This document shows, in pieces, positions 24,948 through 34,917 of a stretch of DNA of 64,000 bases. Numbering within the stretch: position 1 is the stretch's first letter; each line of letters begins with the position of its first letter. A program made the position numbers and the translations under genes. The notes beneath the pieces were generated by a model. It saw only the letters and a list, made by a program, of their open reading frames with translations. It was not told the DNA's origin and did not search any database. The stretch comes from Paracraurococcus lichenis (GTDB lineage: Bacteria; Pseudomonadota; Alphaproteobacteria; Acetobacterales; Acetobacteraceae): positions 343,468 to 407,467 of the forward strand of contig NZ_JAUTWS010000001.1 of the NCBI RefSeq assembly GCF_030657435.1, written 5' to 3'.

Positions 24948-26282
24948 ATGACCCTCCTCTCCCCCGTGCTGCCCGCGCCCTTCGTCCCGCCGGCGCCCGA
25001 GCCGCCGGAGCAGAGCCCGCCCTTCCTCGGGCAGCTTCGCGGCTACCGGCGCAACGTCATCGGCACCTGGCCCCGCCGCGCCTATGAGGAGATGGTTTTC
25101 GAGCGGCCCTTCTTCGGCCGCCGCACCCTGCTGCTGAACGCGCCGGAGGCCATCCGCCACGTGCTGGTGGAGGCGACCGAGCGTTACGGCCGCACGCCGG
25201 CGACGCTGCGCGTGCTGCGGCCCCTGCTGGGCGAGGGGCTGGTGCTGGCCGAGGGCGCCGCCTGGCGGCACCAGCGCCGCACCCTGGCGCCGGCCTTCGC
25301 GCCGCGCGCCATCGCCACGCTGCTGCCGCTGATGCGGGCCGCGGTGGACGATTCGGTCGCGGCGCTGCCCGTGGACCGGCCGCTCGACCTGCTGGGCGCC
25401 ATGCAGATGCTGGCGCTGGAGGTGGCGGGGCGGACGATGATCTCGCTCGGCATGGGGCGCTGGCGGGCGGAGATGCGCGGGCGGCTGGAACGCTACGGCC
25501 AGTCCGGTGGGCTGCACCTGTTCGACCTGATGCTGCCGCCCGCCATCCCGACGCCCTGGGACCTGCGCCGCCGCTGGCACGGCGCGCGCTGGATGGCGCT
25601 CATCGAGCGCATCGTTGCGGCGCGCCAGGCGGAGCGGCGGCAGGGCGAGGCCACGGACCTGCTCGACATGCTGCTCGCGGCGCGCGACCCGGAGACCGGC
25701 CGCGCCTTCCCCCCGCGCGAGGTGCGCGACCAGGTCGCCACGCTGCTGCTGGCGGGGCACGAGACGACCTCGCTGGCGATCTTCTGGTCGCTGGTGCTGC
25801 TGGCCCAGGCGCCGGCCTGGCAGGACCGGGTGGCGGCGGAAGCGGGCGCGGCGCAGCAGCCGCTGACGCGCGCCGTGGTGGAGGAGGCGATGCGGCTCTA
25901 CCCGCCGGCCTTCACCCTGGCGCGGCTGGCGCGCGAGCCGGACGAGGTGGCGGGCGTGACGCTGCGGCGCGGCGACGCGGTGCTGATCGCGCCCTGGGTG
26001 CTGCACCGCCACCGGCGGCTCTGGGAGCGGCCGGAGGAATTCGACCCGCGCCGCTTCCTGCCCCCCGCGCCGCCGCCGGAGCGCTTCGCCTACCTGCCCT
26101 TCGGCGCCGGGCCGCGGGTCTGTATCGGCGCGCCCTTCGCGCTGGCCGAGGCGACGCTGGCGCTCTCGGCCATTCTCGGGCGGTTCCGCCTGGCGCTGCC
26201 GGGCAAGCGGCCCGTCATGCCGCTGGCGGTGACGACGACGGTGCCGGACCACCGGCCGCTCTTCCGGCTGGAGCGTCGCTGA
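24948..26282 (+). CDS. Cytochrome P450
   Basis: A 444-residue soluble P450. Recognised elements are the I-helix LLLAGHETTS (about residues 264-273), K-helix EEAMR (ExxR), FDPRRFLP, and the haem loop YLPFGAGPRVCIGAPFALAE with the Cys thiolate at about residue 387. The enzyme needs external ferredoxin partners, none adjacent. ATG 24948 has GGAGG 7 nt upstream; an upstream ATG (24927) would add seven residues without a ribosome site. The 3' end overlaps the convergent YdjC-family gene by 68 bp. Confidence 0.92.
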   Translation: MTLLSPVLPAPFVPPAPEPPEQSPPFLGQLRGYRRNVIGTWPRRAYEEMVFERPFFGRRTLLLNAPEAIRHVLVEATERYGRTPATLRVLRPLLGEGLVLAEGAAWRHQRRTLAPAFAPRAIATLLPLMRAAVDDSVAALPVDRPLDLLGAMQMLALEVAGRTMISLGMGRWRAEMRGRLERYGQSGGLHLFDLMLPPAIPTPWDLRRRWHGARWMALIERIVAARQAERRQGEATDLLDMLLAARDPETGRAFPPREVRDQVATLLLAGHETTSLAIFWSLVLLAQAPAWQDRVAAEAGAAQQPLTRAVVEEAMRLYPPAFTLARLAREPDEVAGVTLRRGDAVLIAPWVLHRHRRLWERPEEFDPRRFLPPAPPPERFAYLPFGAGPRVCIGAPFALAEATLALSAILGRFRLALPGKRPVMPLAVTTTVPDHRPLFRLERR

Positions 26283-27141
26283 GCGCCGGCCAGAAGGGCT
26301 GGATGGCGCGGTAGCCGAGGAGCGCGACGCCGGCCTCCCGGCACCAGGCGGCGACGGCGCCCTCGGCGAGGAGGGCGTATTCGCGCATGCGCCAGCCGGC
26401 ATGATCGGGCGCGATCGCCTCGATGTCGCCGGGCGTGGCGGCATGCAGGGCGAGGTGCGTGACGCCCTCGGGCAGGGTGCGGATCATGCGCTCGTAGCCG
26501 GCGCGCGCCTCTTCGGCCGGCACGGCCAGCGTGCCGTGGATGCCGTCCGGCAACGGCAGGCCGGCCGCCTCCAGCGCGGCGACGCAGCGCTCATAGGCGG
26601 CGGGGTCCGGCGCGAAGCGGATGCGGCGCGGCAGCACTGGCACGGCGCCGATCTCCCGCGCCAGCGCGACGTGGCAGGGCAGCAATTCCGGCAGCATGGC
26701 GCCGGCCATATGCGCGTCGAGATGCGTCGGCCGCAGCCCCGCCGCCAGCGCGCGCTCGACCTGCGCGCGCAGCTCCGCCTCCGCCGCCTCCGGCACCAGG
26801 TGCCGGCGCAGCGAGTCGAGGTCGCGCCAGAAATACCCGTCCGCATCCACCAGGCCGGAAGCGGGGCTGCGCGTCGTCAGCGGCGCCCAGCGGTAGTGCC
26901 GCCACTCGCTGGTCAGGGTCAGGTGGACGCCGAGGTCGAGCGCGGGATCGGCCGCCGCGGCCTCCGCCATCCCGGCGAACCAGGGGCAGGGCACCATGAC
27001 GGCGCCGCAGGTGACGAGGCCGCGCGCGGCGAGGTCGAGGAAGGCCCGGTTGCCGGCATGGCACATCCCGAGGTCGTCCACATGCGGGATGGCGGCGCGC
27101 GCGAGCCCGAGCCGCGCCGCCAGCGGGGAGGATGCCGTCAT
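26215..27141 (-). CDS. ChbG/YdjC-family carbohydrate deacetylase
   Basis: A 308-residue protein of the YdjC/ChbG family, Mg-dependent amide hydrolases that remove acetyl groups from N-acetylated sugars; HpnK of hopanoid synthesis belongs here too. Metal-site motifs are [12 protein letters not shown] (about residues 20-31), [11 protein letters not shown] (about 71-81) and [10 protein letters not shown] (about 138-147). The C-terminal 20 residues (Ala/Gly/Pro/Ser-rich) overlap the P450 3' end, antisense. Starting residues [13 protein letters not shown] precede the first strand normally. Confidence 0.88.
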   Translation of the reverse strand: MTASSPLAARLGLARAAIPHVDDLGMCHAGNRAFLDLAARGLVTCGAVMVPCPWFAGMAEAAAADPALDLGVHLTLTSEWRHYRWAPLTTRSPASGLVDADGYFWRDLDSLRRHLVPEAAEAELRAQVERALAAGLRPTHLDAHMAGAMLPELLPCHVALAREIGAVPVLPRRIRFAPDPAAYERCVAALEAAGLPLPDGIHGTLAVPAEEARAGYERMIRTLPEGVTHLALHAATPGDIEAIAPDHAGWRMREYALLAEGAVAAWCREAGVALLGYRAIQPFWPALSDAPAGRAAGGPAPSSSPPAA

Positions 27142-27341
27142 GCCGCCGAGATGGGGCCTCCTTGCGCGGCGAGCAGCCGCAATGGCGCAGACGTGGCCAA
27201 TCCCTGGCCCGATCCCCGGCCGGCGCTCGGCGTTGCCGCGGCATGTCGGAAGCCCTGCCGCGCCCGGTCTGGCGGCCCGGCCCTGGCTGGCGCATCCTGC
27301 GGTCCTCCGGCCGCTTGGGCCGCAACGGGGGAAGCGCCAGC

Positions 27342-28547
27342 ATGGAGTTCGACCATTCGCCCCGCGTCCGGGACTTGCAGGCCCGGCTGCAGGCCTTCAT
27401 GCAGGACGAGATCTACCCGGCCGAGGCCCGCTTCGCCGCCGAGGTGGCGAAGGGCGACCGCTGGCAGCCGACCGCGGTCATGGAGGAGCTGAAGGCCAGG
27501 GCGCGCGCCGCCGGCCTCTGGAACCTCTTCCTGCCGGAGAGTGAGTACGGCGCCGGCCTGACCAACCTGGAATATGCCCCGCTCTGCGAGATCCTCGGCC
27601 GCAGCATGATCGCGCCGGAGGCGCTCAACTGCTCCGCACCCGATACCGGCAACATGGAGGTGCTGGTCCGCTACGGCACGGAACAGCAGAAGCGGCAGTG
27701 GCTGGAGCCGCTGCTGGCCGGCGAGATCCGCAGCGCCTTCGCCATGACCGAGCCGGCCGTCGCCTCCTCCGACGCCACCAACATCGAGAGCCGGATCACC
27801 CGCGACGGCGACCACTACGTGCTGAACGGGCGGAAGTGGTGGACCAGCGGCATCGGCGACCCGCGCTGCCGCATCATCATCTTCATGGGCAAGAGTGACC
27901 CGGAGAACCCGGACCGCCACCGCCAGCAGAGCATGATCCTGGTGCCGCGCGACGCGCCGGGCATCACCGTCGTCCGCATGCTCAACATCATGGGCTATGA
28001 CGACGCGCCGCATGGCCATGCCGAGGTGATCTTCGACAATGTCCGCGTCCCCGCCGCCAACATGCTGCTGGGCGAGGGCAGGGGGTTCGAGATCGCGCAG
28101 GGGAGGCTTGGCCCCGGGCGTATCCACCATTGCATGCGGCTGATCGGCCTGGCCGAGCGGGCGCTGGAGCTGATGTGCCGCCGCGCCCAGTCGCGCACCG
28201 CCTTCGGCCGGCGGGTCGCGGAATTCGACACCACGCTCGAGCGCATCGCGGAATCGCGCATCCTGATCGACCAGGCGCGGCTGCTGACGCTGAAGGCCGC
28301 CTGGATGATGGACACCGCCGGCAACAAGGAGGCACGGGCCGAGATCGCCATGATCAAGGTGGTCGCGCCCAACATGGCCTGCCGGGTGCTGGACTGGGCG
28401 ATCCAGGCGCATGGCGGCGGCGGCATGTCGGACGACTTCCCGCTGGCCTATGGCTATGCGCTGGCCCGCGCGCTGCGCTTCGCCGACGGCCCGGACGAGG
28501 TGCACCGCGCCCAGGTCGCCCGGCTCGAGCTGCGCAAGCACCGGTAG
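27342..28547 (+). CDS. Acyl-CoA dehydrogenase
   Basis: A 401-residue flavoenzyme. It has the N-terminal helical domain, the FAD-binding beta domain ([20 protein letters not shown], about residues 128-147, and [12 protein letters not shown]), and the C-terminal bundle with [11 protein letters not shown] and the nucleotide-contact [16 protein letters not shown]. Sequence style ([19 protein letters not shown]-like) resembles the ACAD10/ACAD11 group, and the following gene is the APH-like kinase half of human ACAD10/11. These enzymes act on 4-hydroxy or 2-methyl branched acyl-CoAs. ATG 27342; the next gene starts 9 bp after its stop. Confidence 0.93.
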   Translation: MEFDHSPRVRDLQARLQAFMQDEIYPAEARFAAEVAKGDRWQPTAVMEELKARARAAGLWNLFLPESEYGAGLTNLEYAPLCEILGRSMIAPEALNCSAPDTGNMEVLVRYGTEQQKRQWLEPLLAGEIRSAFAMTEPAVASSDATNIESRITRDGDHYVLNGRKWWTSGIGDPRCRIIIFMGKSDPENPDRHRQQSMILVPRDAPGITVVRMLNIMGYDDAPHGHAEVIFDNVRVPAANMLLGEGRGFEIAQGRLGPGRIHHCMRLIGLAERALELMCRRAQSRTAFGRRVAEFDTTLERIAESRILIDQARLLTLKAAWMMDTAGNKEARAEIAMIKVVAPNMACRVLDWAIQAHGGGGMSDDFPLAYGYALARALRFADGPDEVHRAQVARLELRKHR

Positions 28548-28556
28548 GAGGGAGCG

Positions 28557-29576
28557 ATGGAATTCGATCTCGCGCCGCTCGGCGCCTGGCTCGCGCGGCA
28601 TGTCGAGGGCTTCCGCGGGCCCTTCGCCATGGACCGCCTCTCCGGCGGCCAGTCCAACCCGACCTACCGCATCCGCGCCGCCTCGGGCGACTACGTCCTT
28701 CGGCGGAAGCCCGACGGCAAGCTGCTGCCCTCGGCCCATGCGGTGGACCGGGAGTACCGGGTGATCGGCGCGCTGCACGCGGCCGGCCTGCCGATGCCGC
28801 GCGTCTTCGGCTATGGCGACGACCCCGCCGTCGTGCCGACGCCCTTCTTCGTCATGGAGTTCGTCGAGGGGCGCATCTTCTTCGACCCGCGCCTGCCGGA
28901 GGTGCCGCGGCAGGACCGCGCGGCGCTCTTCGATGCCATGAACGACACCCTGGCGCGGCTGCACAGCCTCGATCCCACGGCCATCGGCCTCGGCGACTAT
29001 GGCCGCCCCGGCAATTACATGGCGCGGCAGATCGAGCGCTGGACGAAGCAGTACCGCGCCTCCGAGACGCAGCGGATCGAGGCTATGGAGCGGCTGATCG
29101 AGTGGCTGCCCCGGCGCCTCGCCACGGTGGACGACAGCGCCGTCTCGGTGGTGCATGGCGACTGCCGGATGGACAACTTCGTCTTCCACCCGACCGAGCC
29201 GCGCGTCGTCGCCGTGCTGGACTGGGAACTCTCGACCCTCGGCAGCCCGCTGGCCGATTTCGCCTACAACGTCATGGCCTGGCGAATCACGCCCGAGCTC
29301 TTCCGCGGCATGGCGGGCAGCGACCTCGCCGCGCTCGGCCTGCCGGCCGAGTCGGACTATGTCGCCGCCTATTGCCGGCGGACCGGCCGGGAGGCCTTCC
29401 CGGCGCTCGACTTCTACCTCGCCTTCAACCTGTTCCGGCTGGCCGCCATCATGCAGGGAATCGCCCGCCGGGTGCTGGACGGCACGGCGGCCGGGGCGGA
29501 TGCCGAGGAGAACGGCCGCAAGGCGGCGCCCATCGCCGAGCTCGGCTGGCAGACGGCACAACGCGCGGGCGCCTGA
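28557..29576 (+). CDS. APH-like phosphotransferase (ACAD10/11 kinase-domain homologue)
   Basis: A 339-residue kinase-fold protein. Key sites are the ATP-binding YVLRRKPDGKLLPSAHAVDREY (Lys/Glu pair), Brenner motif VVHGDCRMDNFVF (about residues 199-211; Asp catalytic) and VLDWELSTLGSPLADF (metal Asp). In animals this domain is fused to an acyl-CoA dehydrogenase in ACAD10/ACAD11, where it phosphorylates 4-hydroxyacyl-CoA before elimination. Here the two activities are separate, 9 bp apart, so the pair probably degrades 4-hydroxy fatty acids or related acids (inferred). GGAGGGAGCG lies before ATG 28557. Confidence 0.92.
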   Translation: MEFDLAPLGAWLARHVEGFRGPFAMDRLSGGQSNPTYRIRAASGDYVLRRKPDGKLLPSAHAVDREYRVIGALHAAGLPMPRVFGYGDDPAVVPTPFFVMEFVEGRIFFDPRLPEVPRQDRAALFDAMNDTLARLHSLDPTAIGLGDYGRPGNYMARQIERWTKQYRASETQRIEAMERLIEWLPRRLATVDDSAVSVVHGDCRMDNFVFHPTEPRVVAVLDWELSTLGSPLADFAYNVMAWRITPELFRGMAGSDLAALGLPAESDYVAAYCRRTGREAFPALDFYLAFNLFRLAAIMQGIARRVLDGTAAGADAEENGRKAAPIAELGWQTAQRAGA

Positions 29577-29655
29577 CGGAGGCGGTATGTTACATCACCA
29601 GGCGACTTGCTATCACTGTCCGCGCGAATGGCTTCGTCATAGGATCTAATGAGAG

Positions 29656-29982
29656 ATGACAAATCAGAGCGAAATGCAGAAGCGATATATCAAGCTTATG
29701 GCGGATTACTATTGCTTCCCGTTATGGGAGTCAACTCCAGACTCCTATGATAATGTTGATCCGGCCGATTTGCCAATAACAGATGAACTCAGAGACGATC
29801 TATACAAATAGGCGGAGCAATACACAGCTTCACTTAACATGGATGACCCACCATCCTCCGGATTTGCTGATGCGGCCACCGAAGAAGCGTTCCGACAAAA
29901 AGGAGTCGAGCTTTTGCACCGACTTCAAAATGAGCTGAGCGATGCGTATGACGCGTATGAATTTAGGCTTGTTTTGCCATGA
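29656..29982 (+). pseudogene. Low-GC hypothetical gene interrupted by an in-frame amber codon
   Basis: From ATG 29656 a frame reads MTNQSEMQKRYIKLMADYYC and continues as acidic sequence to DELRDDLYK, where TAG (29809-29811) stops it after 51 residues. The same frame continues without break for 56 more codons (AEQYTASLNMDDPPSSGFAD, later EEAFRQKGVELLHRLQNELS) to TGA at 29982. One G-to-A change from TGG (Trp) would restore a 108-residue acidic protein. Such small acidic proteins of low GC often act as immunity proteins of contact-dependent toxins; that is only a guess. The surrounding DNA has far lower GC than its neighbours, so this is probably an acquired, decayed gene. Confidence 0.55.
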
Positions 29983-30261
29983 TGTTATCTACATGTGACA
30001 GCGAGTTTAGCTGACCTTTTGCAGATTTTGTTTTTCATGCAATAACTTCTTTCACAATAACGCTTCTGTTTCATTCAGATCATCCGGCTTTTTTTACTTC
30101 TAAAATTTTCATTGCCCGCCCTGGGCGTGGCCGCCCCGGTCGGGCATGCCGTCAGCCTTCTGCAGCCGTTGACGCAGATCCAGGACCAATCCGTGCCTCA
30201 GGTAATCAAGCTTGCCGCCGTGCTCGGCACAGTCATCCTGTGGCGGCCGGAGCCGCCACCT
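29983..30261. other. Spacer: low-GC tail, then ambiguous sequence before dinB
   Basis: Bases 29983-30110 are AT-rich with T-runs and no coding frame I can support. From 30111 the composition returns to high GC. The dinB frame stays open upstream from 30112 (TTG), and on the other strand a frame ending at 30109 reads KLDYLRHGLVLDLRQRLQ before its stop, as if it were the end of a lost gene. Neither reading is backed by a recognised family. Confidence 0.4.
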
Positions 30262-31335
30262 GTGACCACCCCGATCCGCAAGATCTGCCATATCGACCTC
30301 GACGCCTTCTATGCCAGCGTCGAGCAACGCGACGACCCGGCCCTCCGCGGCCGCCCGGTCGCGGTCGGCGGCTCGCGCGAGCGGGGCGTGGTGGCGGCGG
30401 CGAGCTACGAGGCGCGGAAGTACGGCGTCCGCTCCGCCATGCCCTCGCTGCAGGCGGCGCGGCTCTGCCCGGAGCTGGTCTTCGTGAAGCCGCGCTTCGA
30501 GGTCTACCGCGCCATCTCCCGCGAGATCCGTGCGATCTACGAGGACTACACCCCGCTGGTCGAGCCGCTCTCTCTGGACGAGGCCTATCTCGACGTCACC
30601 GAGAACCGCAAGGGCATCGACTATGCCAGCCGGATCGCCGCCGAGATCCGCGCCGCCATCCTGGCGCAGACCGGGCTGACCGCCTCGGCCGGCATCTCCT
30701 ACAACAAGTTCCTCGCCAAGCTCGCCTCCGACCACCGCAAGCCGAACGGGCAGTTCGTCATCACGCCGGACATGGGCCCCGATTTCGTCGCGGGGCTCGA
30801 GGTCGGGCGCTTCCACGGCGTTGGGCCGGCAACGGCGGCGAAGATGCAGCGCCTCGGCATCCGCACCGGCGCCGATCTCCGCGCCTGCAGCCTCGCCTTC
30901 CTGCAGCAGCATTTCGGCAAGGCCGGCGCGCATTTCCACGCCATCAGCCGCGGCGAGGACGACCGCCCCGTGCGGCCCGACCGGCCGCGCAAGTCCTCGG
31001 GCAGCGAGACGACCTATGCGAAGGACCTGGCGACGCCGGCGGAGGTGGAGGCCGGCATCGCGGCGCTGGCCGCCGAGGTCTGGGACTGGTGCGAGCGGCA
31101 CCGCTGGTCCGGGCGGACGGTGACGGTGAAGCTGCGCTACAGCGATTTCCGCACCATCACCCGCAGCCGCACGCGGCCCCTCCCCATCGCAGGGCATGCG
31201 GAGCTGGCGGGCATCGCGGCCGAGCTGGTGCGCGGCGTCTTCCCGCTGGCCAGGCCCGTGCGCCTGCTCGGCGTGACGGTGGCACAGGCCGAGGGCGAGG
31301 AACGCCAGTCCGCGCAGGCGGCCTTCGAGTTCTGA
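30262..31335 (+). CDS. dinB: DNA polymerase IV, Y-family
   Basis: A 357-residue translesion polymerase. The palm motif IDLDAFYASVEQRDDPAL opens the protein, SLDEAYLDVT gives the second and third catalytic acids (about residues 103-112), and helix-hairpin-helix VGPATAAKMQRLGIRTGADL follows, then the little finger with VTVKLRYSDFRTITRS. It copies damaged DNA and is normally LexA-controlled, but I see no clear SOS box. GTG 30262 gives the family N terminus (TTPIRKICHIDLDAF) and has GGAG 9 nt upstream; the frame is open for 50 further codons upstream. The C terminus lacks a clear clamp-binding motif beyond QAAFEF, which may serve as one. Confidence 0.93.
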   Translation: MTTPIRKICHIDLDAFYASVEQRDDPALRGRPVAVGGSRERGVVAAASYEARKYGVRSAMPSLQAARLCPELVFVKPRFEVYRAISREIRAIYEDYTPLVEPLSLDEAYLDVTENRKGIDYASRIAAEIRAAILAQTGLTASAGISYNKFLAKLASDHRKPNGQFVITPDMGPDFVAGLEVGRFHGVGPATAAKMQRLGIRTGADLRACSLAFLQQHFGKAGAHFHAISRGEDDRPVRPDRPRKSSGSETTYAKDLATPAEVEAGIAALAAEVWDWCERHRWSGRTVTVKLRYSDFRTITRSRTRPLPIAGHAELAGIAAELVRGVFPLARPVRLLGVTVAQAEGEERQSAQAAFEF

Positions 31336-31342
31336 TGCGCGC

Positions 31343-31543
31343 TCAGCCGCCGCGCCGCCCGATCATGCGCGCCAGCAGCATCAGCACCAGGCCGGCCGCG
31401 ACCACGCCATAGGTCTCCGGATTACGGCGCACCGCGGCGACCGCCTCCTCCGGGATCCAGAGCAGCGCGTCCCAGCCGACCCAGGCGGCGGCGAGGCCCA
31501 GCAGCACCAGCAGGCTGCCGAGCGCGGAGAGCCAGCGCGCCAT
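31343..31543 (-). CDS. Small two-helix membrane protein
   Basis: A 66-residue protein with two hydrophobic stretches, WLSALGSLLVLLGLAAAWVGW (about residues 4-24) and YGVVAAGLVLMLLARMIG (about 45-62), separated by an acidic loop IPEEAVAAVRRNPE, and ending in a basic tail. No family is recognised. It starts 1 bp after the stop of the Pmp3-like gene on the same strand, so both are probably expressed together; convergent with dinB (7 bp). Confidence 0.55.
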   Translation of the reverse strand: MARWLSALGSLLVLLGLAAAWVGWDALLWIPEEAVAAVRRNPETYGVVAAGLVLMLLARMIGRRGG

Positions 31544-31544
31544 C

Positions 31545-31844
31545 TCAGCCCAGGCGCCCGGCGCGGTCGCGGGCCAGCGCGTCCTCGACCAGCCGGCGGT
31601 CGCGCGCCTCCTGCTTCCGGTTGCGCACGGCCAGCACGGCCCAGAGCACCGCGAGGCCCCAGGTCATCAGCCCCGGGACGAAGGGCAGCACGATCAGCAC
31701 GAGGCCGGAAAGCCAGAGCAGGGCATTGAACACGGCCTGGAAGGGCCGGCCGGCCAGCAGCAGGGCGAGGGGCGGGAGAAGAAGGGCGAGCAGATACATC
31801 ACGAGACGGAACGACCCCGCGCGGCGAAGGTTGCGCGCTGCCAT
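31545..31844 (-). CDS. Small membrane protein, YqaE/Pmp3-like
   Basis: A 99-residue protein with two helices: YLLALLLPPLALLLAGRPFQA and a second hydrophobic span LVLIVLPFVPGLMTWGLAVLWAVLAV, then a charged tail (RNRKQEARDRRLVEDALARD). The LLPPLALLLAGR-FxxxFNxLLWL-PG order fits the Pmp3/YqaE (UPF0057) family of small stress-related membrane proteins. ATG 31844 is used; 31799 (MYLLALLLPP) would match the family's short N terminus even better. The neighbour downstream is another small membrane protein. Confidence 0.65.
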   Translation of the reverse strand: MAARNLRRAGSFRLVMYLLALLLPPLALLLAGRPFQAVFNALLWLSGLVLIVLPFVPGLMTWGLAVLWAVLAVRNRKQEARDRRLVEDALARDRAGRLG

Positions 31845-31979
31845 GACAGGCGCCGGCAGGCCTGCCGGCAATGCCTCTGGCAGGGGGGCCCGGGCGCCCT
31901 GGCGCAGCCCGCCGCGCCCGCGGCGTGGGCCGAGGGCGCCCTCCCGTCGCCGCCATCGCCGCCTTGCCCCGGGCCGGCG

Positions 31980-32402
31980 CTAGGGGCGGAGATCCTCGGC
32001 CTGCCGCCCGGCAGGGTGGAGGCGCTCGGGCATCGCCGATGGCTCCGACCGGATCCGGGGGCTGCGCCGGCCGGCCCCGCCCGGTGCCGCGGATCGGCCC
32101 TCCGACCCGGCCGCGGGTCGGGGCCGCTTGGCGCCGCGCCGTGCCGCGCTGCGGCGCCTGGCATCGACCTTCCGCGACCACAGGCCCAGGGTCGCGACCA
32201 GGAGGGGGAGGCCGATGGCCGCCGTCAGCATGGCGGCGCCGAAGGCTCCCCGGCAGAGGAAGTGATAGAGGAGGAAGAGGTCGGTTGCGGCAAGGCTCGT
32301 GCAGAGAAGCCGCAGGATCCTTCTCTCGTCGACGACAGGGGCTTTCGGAGTGGCCTTACGTCTCGGCCTGCGGTCGCGCTTGGCAGCCATCCGCGGCTTC
32401 AT
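31980..32402 (-). CDS. Hypothetical membrane protein with basic tails
   Basis: A 140-residue frame starting MKPRMAAKRDRRPRRKA. Two hydrophobic segments, LLCTSLAATDLFLLYHFL (about residues 34-51) and AMLTAAIGLPLLVATLGLW (about 57-75), are flanked by Arg/Lys-rich stretches, and the C-terminal 60 residues are Arg/Pro/Gly-rich. The hydrophobic core and high G+C at third positions support coding; the tail could be partly spurious. No family is recognised. ATG 32402 is chosen because the upstream frame is Pro/Arg-rich and lacks ribosome sites. Confidence 0.5.
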   Translation of the reverse strand: MKPRMAAKRDRRPRRKATPKAPVVDERRILRLLCTSLAATDLFLLYHFLCRGAFGAAMLTAAIGLPLLVATLGLWSRKVDARRRSAARRGAKRPRPAAGSEGRSAAPGGAGRRSPRIRSEPSAMPERLHPAGRQAEDLRP

Positions 32403-32549
32403 GACCAGGGGCGCCGGCCTGGGCAAGACCGCCCCTGACTGGTGCGGCGCGACGTCTCTGGGCAGCGCCCGGCCCGGCGCAGAAAAGGAAAGCCGCCGAC
32501 GCGCCCGGTGCGCATCGGCGGCTCCTGGCAATCCCGGTGGCCCAGCGAT

Positions 32550-32580
32550 GCCGGCCGGGCGGCGGACCGCCACGGCCGGC
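32550..32580 (-). terminator. GC-rich hairpin after glnA
   Basis: GCCGGCCG at 32550-32557 pairs with CGGCCGGC at 32573-32580, and GGCGG (32561-32565) with CCGCC (32567-32571) inside. It lies 27 bp past the glnA stop. A smaller stem GAGGC/GCCTC overlaps the stop codon itself. No T-run follows. Confidence 0.5.
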
Positions 32581-32606
32581 ACGCGCCAGGACCCCGAGGC
32601 GAAGCC

Positions 32607-34028
32607 TCAGACCGAGTAGTACATCTCGAACTCGACGGGGTGCGGCGTGTGCTCGAAGCGATACACGTCGGCCCACTTCAGCTCGATGTAGGACTCGATC
32701 TGGTCCTTGGTGAAGACGTCGCCGGACAGCAGGAACTCGTGGTCGGCCTCGAGCGCGCCGAGCGCCTCGCGGAGCGAGCCGCAGACGGTCGGGATGCCCT
32801 TCAGCTCCTCGGGCGGCAGGTCATAGAGATCCTTGTCCATCGGGTCGCCCGGATGGATGCGGTTCTTGATGCCGTCGAGGCCGGCCATGAGCATGGCGGC
32901 GAAGGCGAGGTAGGGGTTCGCGCCCGGATCCGGGAAGCGGACCTCGACGCGCTTCGCCTTCGGGCTGGTCGCGTAGGGGATGCGGCAGGAGGCCGAGCGG
33001 TTGCGGGCGGAATAGGCCAGCAGCACCGGCGCCTCGAAGCCCGGGATCAGCCGCTTGTAGCTGTTGGTCAGCGGGTTGGTGAAGGCGTTCAGCGCCTTGG
33101 CGTGCTTGATGATGCCGCCGATGTAGTAGAGCGCCGTCTCCGACAGGTCGGCATAGCCGTTGCCGGCGAAGACCGGCTTGCCGTCCTTCCAGATGGACTG
33201 GTGAACGTGCATGCCGCTGCCGTTGTCGCCGTAGATCGGCTTCGGCATGAAGGTCGCGGTCTTGCCGTAGCTGTGGGCGACGTTGTGGATGCAGTACTTG
33301 TAGATCTGCATGAAGTCGGCCTGCTGGACCAGCGGACCGAACTTGGTGCCGAGCTCGTGCTGCGACTGCGCCACCTCGTGGTGGTGCTTCTCGCCCGGGA
33401 CGCCCATCTCGATCATGGTCGAGAGCATCTCGGCGCGCAGGTCCTGCTCGGAATCCACTGGCGGGACGGGGAAGTAGCCGCCCTTGACGCCGGGGCGGTG
33501 GCCCATGTTGCCCTCGGGGTAGTCCTTCAGGTTCGCGCCCGGGCCCTCGACGGAGGTCAGCTCATAGCTGCCGAAATTGCCGCCGGTGCCAAACTTCACG
33601 CTGTCGAAGACGAAGAACTCCGCCTCCGGGCCGAAGAAGGCGGTGTCGCCGATCCCCGTGCTCTTCAGGTAGGCCTCGGCGCGCTTCGCGGTGGAGCGCG
33701 GGTCGCGCGAGTACATCTGGCCGGTCGAGGGCTCGATGATGTCGCAGAACAGGATCAACTGCGGCTTGGCCGAGAACGGATCCATGCAGGCATTCTCGGG
33801 GTCCGGCATCAGGATCATGTCGGACTCGTTGATCGCCTTCCAGCCGGCGATGGAGGAGCCGTCGAACATGATGCCGTCGGTGAAGGTGTCCTCCTCGACC
33901 GTCGAGACGTGCTGCGCCGTGTGCTGCCACTTGCCGCGGGGATCCGTGAAGCGGAAGTCCACGTACTCGACGCTGTGCTCCTTGATCATCTCCATGACCT
34001 TGGAGACGGCCGCTGCCTTATCTGACAT
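32607..34028 (-). CDS. glnA: Glutamine synthetase type I
   Basis: A 473-residue GSI-beta type enzyme joining ammonia to glutamate with [13 protein letters not shown] and [18 protein letters not shown] mark the N-terminal domain; the metal-site [30 protein letters not shown] and the [10 protein letters not shown] and [19 protein letters not shown] catalytic stretches follow. The adenylylation loop [10 protein letters not shown] contains the regulatory Tyr. ATG 34028 has AGGA 8 nt upstream. It follows glnB by 203 bp on the same strand, the usual alphaproteobacterial glnBA order. The promoter for both is at 34678-34694. Confidence 0.98.
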   Translation of the reverse strand: MSDKAAAVSKVMEMIKEHSVEYVDFRFTDPRGKWQHTAQHVSTVEEDTFTDGIMFDGSSIAGWKAINESDMILMPDPENACMDPFSAKPQLILFCDIIEPSTGQMYSRDPRSTAKRAEAYLKSTGIGDTAFFGPEAEFFVFDSVKFGTGGNFGSYELTSVEGPGANLKDYPEGNMGHRPGVKGGYFPVPPVDSEQDLRAEMLSTMIEMGVPGEKHHHEVAQSQHELGTKFGPLVQQADFMQIYKYCIHNVAHSYGKTATFMPKPIYGDNGSGMHVHQSIWKDGKPVFAGNGYADLSETALYYIGGIIKHAKALNAFTNPLTNSYKRLIPGFEAPVLLAYSARNRSASCRIPYATSPKAKRVEVRFPDPGANPYLAFAAMLMAGLDGIKNRIHPGDPMDKDLYDLPPEELKGIPTVCGSLREALGALEADHEFLLSGDVFTKDQIESYIELKWADVYRFEHTPHPVEFEMYYSV

Positions 34029-34231
34029 GCGCTGTATCCTGTACCCCTGACTGGTCCCGGGATTCCTTGCGGAATCCCACGTCGCCCCCTGACGCGGCGC
34101 ACGCCGCGACCCGTGCCCTGCACCGCCTCCCCGGCGGCGCGGGACCCGGGCTTGCCGCCGCAGGCCGTGGGCTTGTCCCGGCCGCGGCGTGTTACGCGTG
34201 GCCCGCTCCCGGCAGGCCACCCACGCTCACC

Positions 34232-34825
<594 letters not shown>

Positions 34826-34917
34826 TTATGGCCGGGATTTCCGGGCGGCCGCGGCGCCGGCAGCGGCCGGCGCCCGAACGCCCGATTCCTCCACACGCGA
34901 AAAGGGCAAGGGCGGGA

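Noticed and set aside
24927..24948. Earlier ATG for the P450
   Set aside because: It adds seven residues and lacks a ribosome site, while the ATG at 24948 has GGAGG at the correct distance.
23373..26444. A 1023-codon open frame on the minus strand across the flavoprotein and P450 genes
   Set aside because: Only the part below 24839 is a recognisable protein; the rest is an antisense shadow of the P450 with Arg/Gln-rich sequence, a common artefact in GC-rich DNA.
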